Shown one piece after another: positions 23,232 through 27,215 of a stretch of DNA of 27,215 nt (positions within the stretch are counted from its first letter, which is position 1; each line of letters opens with the position of its first letter). The DNA is from Chersky-840 sp036511675 (GTDB taxonomy: Bacteria; Actinomycetota; Acidimicrobiia; Acidimicrobiales; UBA8190). Position numbers and translations under genes: made by a program. Under the pieces are notes generated by a model that did not search any database, had not been told where the DNA came from, and was given only the letters and a program-made list of their open reading frames with translations. The stretch covers positions 1-27,215 of the forward strand of contig DATCBU010000042.1 of the NCBI GenBank assembly GCA_036511675.1, read 5' to 3'.

Positions 23232-23387
23232 GTGAGGAACGGTGTCCTCTGCCCAGAGTGCGGCGACATCGACCACCAGCCGATCGCCGAAGACGAGGCG
23301 CACTGTCCGTGCAACGGTGACACCGGCTGCCGGTGCGCCTGCCATTCCGTCGAGAAATTCTCCGTTTCGAAGCAGGTGGTCGCATGA
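23232..23387 (+). CDS. Small zinc-ribbon-like protein
   Basis: A 51-residue reading frame starting GTG at 23232 and ending at 23387. Cysteines are arranged CPEC (residues 7-10), CPC (25-27) and CRCACH (33-38), a pattern suited to binding one or two zinc ions. The middle is acidic (DIDHQPIAEDEAH). Its start overlaps, as GTGA, the stop of the alternative frame that may continue the upstream winged-helix protein. The function is unknown; short cysteine-rich proteins of this type are common in actinobacterial phages and integrative elements. Confidence 0.6.
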   Translation: MRNGVLCPECGDIDHQPIAEDEAHCPCNGDTGCRCACHSVEKFSVSKQVVA

Positions 23388-23433
23388 CCCGTGAGTCGTT
23401 TTTCCCTCCCTTAGCGTCAAACACGGCGACTGC

Positions 23434-23820
23434 GTGACCATGCACTGGTGCGACCGGTGTGGGGCTCCCACGCTCAGCGGCCGGGTTCGCTACTGCACGT
23501 CATGCCGCCGTTGGAGGGCCAGCCGAAAACGGGGAAATGCCGCGCCTCAAGTCCGCATGCGGACTTGCCTAAGCCCTACCAGGGCAAATACGACCGAGCG
23601 TGGCTACGGGAACGCCCACCAGGCCCTCCGACGCCGGTGGGCCCCGCTGGTGGCTGCCGGAAGGGTCAGGTGTGCTCGATGCCGAGAGCTCATTCAGCCC
23701 GGATCACCCTGGGACCTCGGCCACGATGACAGCGACCGCCGGTTCTACACCGGGCCCGAGCACCGACGGTGCAACCGAGCCACGGCCGGGCGTGTCCAGC
23801 GCGGATCTCGCCAGTGGTGA
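23434..23820 (+). CDS. HNH endonuclease with N-terminal zinc ribbon
   Basis: A 128-residue HNH nuclease. The N-terminus has a CxxC...CxxC zinc ribbon (WCDRCGAPTL, YCTSCRRW). The HNH domain follows: RGYGNAHQALRRRWAPLVAAG, CARCRELI, then the catalytic DLGHDD and finally GPEHRRCNRA, which supplies the last His, Cys and Asn. This is the common actinophage HNH type, which often works with terminase in DNA packaging or nicks DNA near genome ends. No large terminase follows within the window. The start is GTG at 23434 or ATG two codons later, without a clear ribosome binding site. The stop overlaps the next gene by 4 nt. Confidence 0.88.
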   Translation: MTMHWCDRCGAPTLSGRVRYCTSCRRWRASRKRGNAAPQVRMRTCLSPTRANTTERGYGNAHQALRRRWAPLVAAGRVRCARCRELIQPGSPWDLGHDDSDRRFYTGPEHRRCNRATAGRVQRGSRQW

Positions 23821-24296
23821 CGCCCGCGGCCTTAAATCCCACGTGGGGGGGCGAAAACGAAGCGGGTCATGCGCCCGACGATCGCCAAACGGAGAATTCC
23901 GCTTCTCCCCGTTGCGATTGGTGCGGGCAGCCCTTCGGCGGGACAGGGCGCCAGCGCTTTTGTTCCCCCCGTTGTAGGTACCGGGCCAGGGACTCGGAAC
24001 GCTTCGCGGCCAAGGGCACCACCCTGGCCGCCACGTGCGCCGAGTGCGGGGCGCGGTTCACCTACGAAAGCCGCGGTGGCCGGCGCCGGGTCGTCTGCTC
24101 GACCGCTTGCTCGAGGAAGCGGGCCGCCAGGGCACGACGGACCCGGCCCGAATCGACCGAAAATTCTCCAATTGCAGGTCACGTGCCTGGCGACCTCGTA
24201 TGCGCCTTTTTTCCGCGTACGGGTTCCGAGCCAGATTTCGGTTCCAAGCCAGATTTCGGGGCGCTCGATTTTTTTGGCCGGAAGCCGGCCCAATGA
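23817..24296 (+). CDS. Protein with two cysteine-rich zinc-binding motifs
   Basis: A 159-residue protein from the GTG at 23817, which overlaps the HNH stop as GTGA. Two related zinc-finger-like units stand in tandem: RCDWCGQPFGGTGRQRFCSPRC, in outline CxxC then CxxxC, and ATCAECGARF followed by VCSTACSRKRAARARR. The second ends in a strongly basic helix that could touch nucleic acid. The C-terminus carries a small repeat (GSEPDF, GSKPDF) from an 18-bp DNA duplication. The role is unknown; a DNA-binding partner of the HNH enzyme is one possibility. The stop overlaps the next ATG. Confidence 0.7.
   Translation: MTPAALNPTWGGENEAGHAPDDRQTENSASPRCDWCGQPFGGTGRQRFCSPRCRYRARDSERFAAKGTTLAATCAECGARFTYESRGGRRRVVCSTACSRKRAARARRTRPESTENSPIAGHVPGDLVCAFFPRTGSEPDFGSKPDFGALDFFGRKPAQ
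24223..24258 (+). repeat. Tandem 18-bp duplication
   Basis: GTTCCGAGCCAGATTTCG (24223-24240) is followed directly by GTTCCAAGCCAGATTTCG (24241-24258), one mismatch in 18. It lies in the C-terminal coding part of the zinc-finger protein and adds six residues in frame. Confidence 0.8.
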
Positions 24297-24544
24297 GCCA
24301 CGCCGACGAGCTCATCGAGGCCCTGGCGACTGCTCTCGGCAAGCGGCTGCCCGACGCACCTGCTGCCGTGGCCCTCCTGCCCCTCGCCGAGGTCTGCGAG
24401 CTCCTCGAGGCCGCTGGTGCCCTCGACGACTGGCCCATCCTTGTGCTCGCCGTCGCGCTCGAGGAGATCCGCGACCGGGAGCGGCACCAGGCGCAGCGCG
24501 ACCGGTCGATCGGTGGTCGTCGGCACCGTGGTGGCGTGCAGTGA
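24293..24544 (+). CDS. Small acidic helical protein
   Basis: An 83-residue protein beginning MSHADELIEALATALGKRLP. It is mostly alpha-helical by composition (VALLPLAEVCELLEAAGALDDW, then ILVLAVALEEIRDRER) and ends in an Arg/His-rich tail, SIGGRRHRGGVQ. No family is recognised. The ATG overlaps the previous stop (ATGA) and the stop overlaps the next GTG (GTGA), so it is embedded in the coupled gene array. The tight packing is the main support for it being real. Confidence 0.65.
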   Translation: MSHADELIEALATALGKRLPDAPAAVALLPLAEVCELLEAAGALDDWPILVLAVALEEIRDRERHQAQRDRSIGGRRHRGGVQ

Positions 24545-25017
24545 CCCAGCCGGCCATCAAGACGGGCACCTTCGTCGACGTGTCCGATCCCGAGACCCTT
24601 GAGTTTTTCGGCGCCGCAGGTGAGCTCCTCGTCCGAGAGCTCCATCGTGACGGGCTGGAGCTCCCCGACACTGTCGCCGGTTCCACCTTGCGGGCGGTCA
24701 TCACCATGCGCCGGGCCCAACGAGAGAACGACGGAGCCGTGCGCGCTTGCGCCCCCGCAATAGCCCCGCACCTGGATTGCTTGCGCAGCGCTAGACGGGA
24801 GTCCGCAAGCCGTGACCCAATGCCGAAGATGCTCATGACCCGCGATGTCGCGAAGAGGTTGAACGTAACGCCTCAGCGGGTCCGTCAATGGGCGGACAGC
24901 GGCGAACTGGCCGGCGACAAGGACCAGCTCGGGCATTGGCGTTTCCCCGAGCCCGCCGTCGAAGTGTTCGCGATGGATCGAAACGCCAGGAATGCCGGGA
25001 ACCCCCGGCCCAAGTAG
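24541..25017 (+). CDS. Protein with C-terminal MerR/excisionase-like HTH
   Basis: A 158-residue protein from the GTG at 24541. The first 95 residues are of unknown family (GTFVDVSDPETLEFFGAAGE, then LRAVITMRRAQRENDGAV). From about 100 comes a clear HTH of MerR/HTH_17 type: MLMTRDVAKRLNVTPQRVRQWADSGEL, then GHWRFPEPAVEVF, which is the wing plus following helix. An internal ATG in front of the HTH could yield a short DNA-binding form alone. It may be a second transcription regulator, or occupy the place of a small terminase subunit, but no terminase feature is visible. It starts with a 4-nt overlap and is followed by a gene with its own strong ribosome binding site. Confidence 0.7.
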   Translation: MTQPAIKTGTFVDVSDPETLEFFGAAGELLVRELHRDGLELPDTVAGSTLRAVITMRRAQRENDGAVRACAPAIAPHLDCLRSARRESASRDPMPKMLMTRDVAKRLNVTPQRVRQWADSGELAGDKDQLGHWRFPEPAVEVFAMDRNARNAGNPRPK

Positions 25018-25029
25018 CAGGAGGAAACC

Positions 25030-25197
25030 ATGGCTGAAATGCCGAACCCCGACGAGGACGCCGCTGCAATGCGCGACGCCTTCCAGCGCCAGGATTTTGA
25101 TGTGGATGCCGAGACGACCGCCCGGGGGCGCGCAGTAGCCGATGCTCAGGCGGCGGCCGACGAGCTCCTCCGCTCCAGGACTGAAAACCTCACATGA
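25030..25197 (+). CDS. Small acidic protein with strong ribosome binding site
   Basis: A 55-residue frame beginning MAEMPNPDEDAAAMRDAFQR and ending RSRTENLT. AGGAGG at 25019-25024 lies 5 nt before the ATG, the best ribosome binding site in the element, so high expression is likely. The protein is acidic and helical, with no family I know. The stop overlaps the next ATG as ATGA. It is preceded by a 12-nt gap, one of few breaks in the chain of overlaps, so it may begin a new translational block. Confidence 0.7.
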   Translation: MAEMPNPDEDAAAMRDAFQRQDFDVDAETTARGRAVADAQAAADELLRSRTENLT

Positions 25198-25424
25198 CCC
25201 ACGAACACGTGTGCCAGCAACTCGGCGCCCATCCCCGGGAGATCGTCCGCTTCGAGGAGACCGACGCTGGCGTCGTGGTGGACCACCAGGACGGCACGCA
25301 GTACATCATCGTGCCTCCCGACAAGCCCGACGCCGGTGGGCGCACCGGGGTGCTCCGCTACGGCCGCTGGCCAGCCACCTTCACCGGCCAGATGGGGCTC
25401 TACGAGCGCCAGCCCGGGCAGTGA
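25194..25424 (+). CDS. Hypothetical beta-rich small protein
   Basis: A 76-residue protein beginning MTHEHVCQQLGAHPREIVRF. The middle shows alternating strand-like segments (GVVVDHQDGTQYIIVPPD, then GVLRYGRWPATF), suggesting a small beta fold. No family recognised. Its start overlaps the previous stop and its stop overlaps the following GTG, both by 4 nt. Confidence 0.65.
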   Translation: MTHEHVCQQLGAHPREIVRFEETDAGVVVDHQDGTQYIIVPPDKPDAGGRTGVLRYGRWPATFTGQMGLYERQPGQ

Positions 25425-25978
25425 CGAGCACAAGCGACCGGATCGCCGCCCTGGCCGCCCGCAAGGCCGAGCTGGGGAGGGAAGAGGGTCAGCTCGCGAG
25501 ACGCTCGAGTGAGATCGCCGCCCGCCGCCCGGAGCTCGAGCGGCGACTCGAGGCCGCGTCGACCACGGACGAGCTCAAGGAGGCGGAGGACGAGCTGGCC
25601 GACCACGAACGTGAGCTACGGGTCATCGGGAACCGAGGCCCTCGCCTCGCCACGGAGCTCAAAGGGACTCAGGAGGGGATCATCCGTCTGCAGCAGGAAC
25701 TGAGCACGCAGCGGGTAGCCGAGTGCATGGTGGCCGCCGACGCGCCGCTGCAGCGGATCCTGGAGGCGATCGAGGAGATCGACACGGTGCGACGAGCGGC
25801 CGTCGAGGCCGGAGCTCCCCAGCATCTCGCCCCGGGCGTTCACCAGCAGCTGAGTGGAGCCCGGTCCACGACCGGCGTAGCCACCTTTCGTCTGTGCGAC
25901 AGCCTGGCGGAGCGTATTCGTGGAGAATGGCGCCGGGAGGCGCTTCCGCAGGCCCGCGCTGCCCTGGCCGACCGATGA
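25421..25978 (+). CDS. Coiled-coil protein
   Basis: A 185-residue protein whose first about 105 residues are heptad-like and highly charged: DRIAALAARKAELGREEGQ, ELERRLEAASTTDELKEAED and GTQEGIIRLQQELSTQRV. This predicts a long coiled coil, probably an antiparallel hairpin because GNRGPRL breaks the pattern near residue 75. The C-terminal half is mixed helical, with CDSLAERIRGEWRREALPQA. No enzyme motif is present. The start is GTG overlapping the upstream stop. It could be a structural, scaffold or partner protein; the sequence does not say which. Confidence 0.7.
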   Translation: MTSTSDRIAALAARKAELGREEGQLARRSSEIAARRPELERRLEAASTTDELKEAEDELADHERELRVIGNRGPRLATELKGTQEGIIRLQQELSTQRVAECMVAADAPLQRILEAIEEIDTVRRAAVEAGAPQHLAPGVHQQLSGARSTTGVATFRLCDSLAERIRGEWRREALPQARAALADR

Positions 25979-26217
25979 GCGACGATCGCGAGCTCCACCG
26001 CCAGGCCCTCCAGCTCGGTGACCTCCTGACCCACCAGGGGGTCTTGGACCTCGTCAACAGCTACAGCGGGCCGAGAGAACCGACACGCCTGGCGGAGGCC
26101 GCCTCCGCCGCCGGAATCCGCGGTCTCGAGGCCGCGGACTACGAGCTTCTTGTGACCGCGATACCAGCCGAGGGTGGGCAGATCGGGCGCTGGCTGGGTA
26201 TCGGGGAAACGCCGTGA
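25975..26217 (+). CDS. Hypothetical small helical protein
   Basis: An 80-residue protein beginning MSDDRELHRQALQLGDLLTH. It is largely helical (GVLDLVNSYSGP, TRLAEAASAAGIRGLEAADYELL) and neutral to acidic. No family is recognised. ATG overlaps the stop of the coiled-coil gene, and its own stop overlaps the GTG of the HExxH gene. Confidence 0.65.
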   Translation: MSDDRELHRQALQLGDLLTHQGVLDLVNSYSGPREPTRLAEAASAAGIRGLEAADYELLVTAIPAEGGQIGRWLGIGETP

Positions 26218-26993
26218 GTCTCGACGTTGACGCCTTCCTCGACGACCTCGGCGCCGATGGCCGTGACGTCAAAGCCTTGGTTCGAGCCTGGGAGGCACGA
26301 CCCACTCCGGGGCGCCTCCAGAACGCCTTCCGCGCCGGTGGCGTGGAGCTGATCGACCCGTTTGACGCGGTGGTGGCGATGGCGGCACTCGAGGAGGCGT
26401 TACTCGACTTGCATATCGATGCCGAAGTCGCCTCGACCCTTCCTGAGGCGGTCCTGGAAGACTTCTCGACCGAGCCCGGGGTCCTCCAGATCGACCCGTG
26501 TCTCGTCGACCGCCGGCTACCCCTGATCCCTCTCGCCGAAGACATTGCTCGGGGGTGCGGCGGCTTGAGGATCAAAGCCCGGCAGTCTGGCCGGGGTGCC
26601 TACTGCACGGTGGTCCGGAACCTTGGCGCCTCGGTCGTTCTCGAGGCCTCTTATGACGACCGTGCCATCGGGGACTCCATGAGTCACGAGTTGGCTCACC
26701 TCCTCGATCCCCTTTGGGGCCGGGTCGCGCCGGTGGGAATGGAGGACTTCGCGCACGCCCTGGCGCCTCTACTGCGTACGGAGGAGCCGGCCACCGTGCA
26801 AGAGGCTGCCCCGCTGGTGCAACAGGCGTTGGAGGCGTCTGATGGCCGGCGCTCACCGAGGGCGCCAGCAGCCGAAGGCGTCCGAGGGATCGTCGAGCTG
26901 ATCCTCCTCGAGCTCGCGGCTCGGCGTATGCCGGTTCCAGAGCTCGCCGCTCGTCATGGCGGCTCCGGGCGTCAAACGAGGGATCGTCGGTGA
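26214..26993 (+). CDS. HExxH putative zinc metallopeptidase
   Basis: A 259-residue protein with the zinc-protease signature H158-E159-L-A-H162 inside SMSHELAHLLDPLWG. The preceding strand-like segment GASVVLEASYDD and the order strand-HExxH are as in ImmA/IrrE or related minimal metallopeptidases, although I cannot place the third zinc ligand. Upstream residues 1-100 are acidic and helical and resemble no known domain. In mobile elements such enzymes sometimes cleave a repressor to start excision, an idea supported here only by motif and by the XRE repressor in the same element. The start is GTG with GTGA overlap. The last 50 residues are Arg-rich. Confidence 0.6.
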   Translation: MSLDVDAFLDDLGADGRDVKALVRAWEARPTPGRLQNAFRAGGVELIDPFDAVVAMAALEEALLDLHIDAEVASTLPEAVLEDFSTEPGVLQIDPCLVDRRLPLIPLAEDIARGCGGLRIKARQSGRGAYCTVVRNLGASVVLEASYDDRAIGDSMSHELAHLLDPLWGRVAPVGMEDFAHALAPLLRTEEPATVQEAAPLVQQALEASDGRRSPRAPAAEGVRGIVELILLELAARRMPVPELAARHGGSGRQTRDRR

Positions 26994-27169
26994 ACAGGTC
27001 CACCTCAGCGTCCCCGCAAGGGCATCACCGAACGAGCGGCGCACCTTTCTCGTCACTCGATGCCCTGCGCCTGGAGCCGCCCCGGCGATCCGTGCTGGCC
27101 GGTGCTCGTGCCGCACGAGTGTCTCGAGCTCCCACAGGTGTTCCGCTGCGTTTACCGGGTGGAGCTTGA
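26990..27169 (+). CDS. Doubtful 59-residue frame after the HExxH gene
   Basis: GTG at 26990 overlaps the preceding stop in the GTGA way shared by the array, which argues for a real start. Codon third positions look coding until about 27098, then become random, while a different frame takes over the coding pattern. So either this is a short Arg/Ser/Pro-rich protein or the first part of a gene that continues in the other frame after a one-base shift. Confidence 0.3.
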   Translation: MNRSTSASPQGHHRTSGAPFSSLDALRLEPPRRSVLAGARAARVSRAPTGVPLRLPGGA

Positions 27170-27215
27170 GCTGAGCCTGGTTCGCGAATCCGACCAGGTC
27201 ATTGCCGAAAAGCCA
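27060..27215 (+). CDS. Partial gene at the right edge
   Basis: Frame open from ATG at 27060 to the end of the window, 52 codons: MPCAWSRPGDPCWPVLVPHE, then LPQVFRCVYRVELELSLVRESDQVIAEKP at the end. Third codon positions are strongly G/C, as in real genes here. No ribosome binding site precedes the ATG, so the true start may be the GTG at 26990 joined by a frame shift. No family recognised from this fragment. Confidence 0.45.
   Translation, partial: MPCAWSRPGDPCWPVLVPHECLELPQVFRCVYRVELELSLVRESDQVIAEKP

Noticed and set aside
24268..24291. Intrinsic terminator from a T-run next to hairpin GGCCGG-AAG-CCGGCC
   Set aside because: The T-run precedes the hairpin on the plus strand and becomes an A-run after it on the minus strand, so neither direction fits a terminator; it also lies inside a coding region.

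Overview
The window is a high-GC actinobacterial chromosome segment spanning the replication origin. The gene order is rsmG-khpB-yidC-yidD-rnpA-rpmH (all minus), then dnaA-dnaN-recF-dciA-gyrB-gyrA (all plus). This order, and the style of the proteins (short GyrB, basic low-complexity KhpB linker), point to a high-GC Gram-positive. Acidimicrobiia or a relative is my best guess from general resemblance, not from a search. Transcription runs outward from an origin-like region between dnaA and dnaN.

Left part (1-4520): the first bases look like the start of a minus-strand gene, parA by synteny. They are followed by two copies of a parS-like repeat and then by the closely packed translation / membrane-insertion / RNA-processing cluster. 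The 463-base rpmH-dnaA gap holds a strong inverted repeat and a tight group of DnaA boxes just upstream of dnaA. Centre (4521-13468): initiator, sliding clamp, RecF, helicase loader and both gyrase subunits, with oriC-like DnaA boxes and an AT-rich patch at 5940-6157.

From 13469 to 18180 come accessory chromosomal genes. A cytochrome P450 and a VKOR-like disulfide-forming membrane protein form a minus-strand pair. Divergent from them is a 946-residue TIR-transmembrane-WD40 protein whose predicted outer propeller region carries regularly spaced cysteine pairs.

A tRNA-Ile(GAT) gene at 18266 marks the boundary of an integrated mobile element that runs off the right end. The element has a tyrosine integrase and an XRE-type regulator on the minus strand. 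Facing them is a long plus-strand array of small genes, most overlapping by 4 nt (GTGA/ATGA). These include a frame-disrupted Cro-like regulator, an excisionase-like HTH protein, a DnaB-N/RecA-like ATPase, a winged-helix-like protein next to an iteron-like repeat cluster, zinc-ribbon proteins, an HNH endonuclease, a second HTH protein, a coiled-coil protein and an HExxH protein. No capsid, portal, large terminase or conjugation gene is visible, so prophage versus other integrative element is undecided. Two or three probable single-base frame breaks occur in the element; they are either decay or sequence errors.
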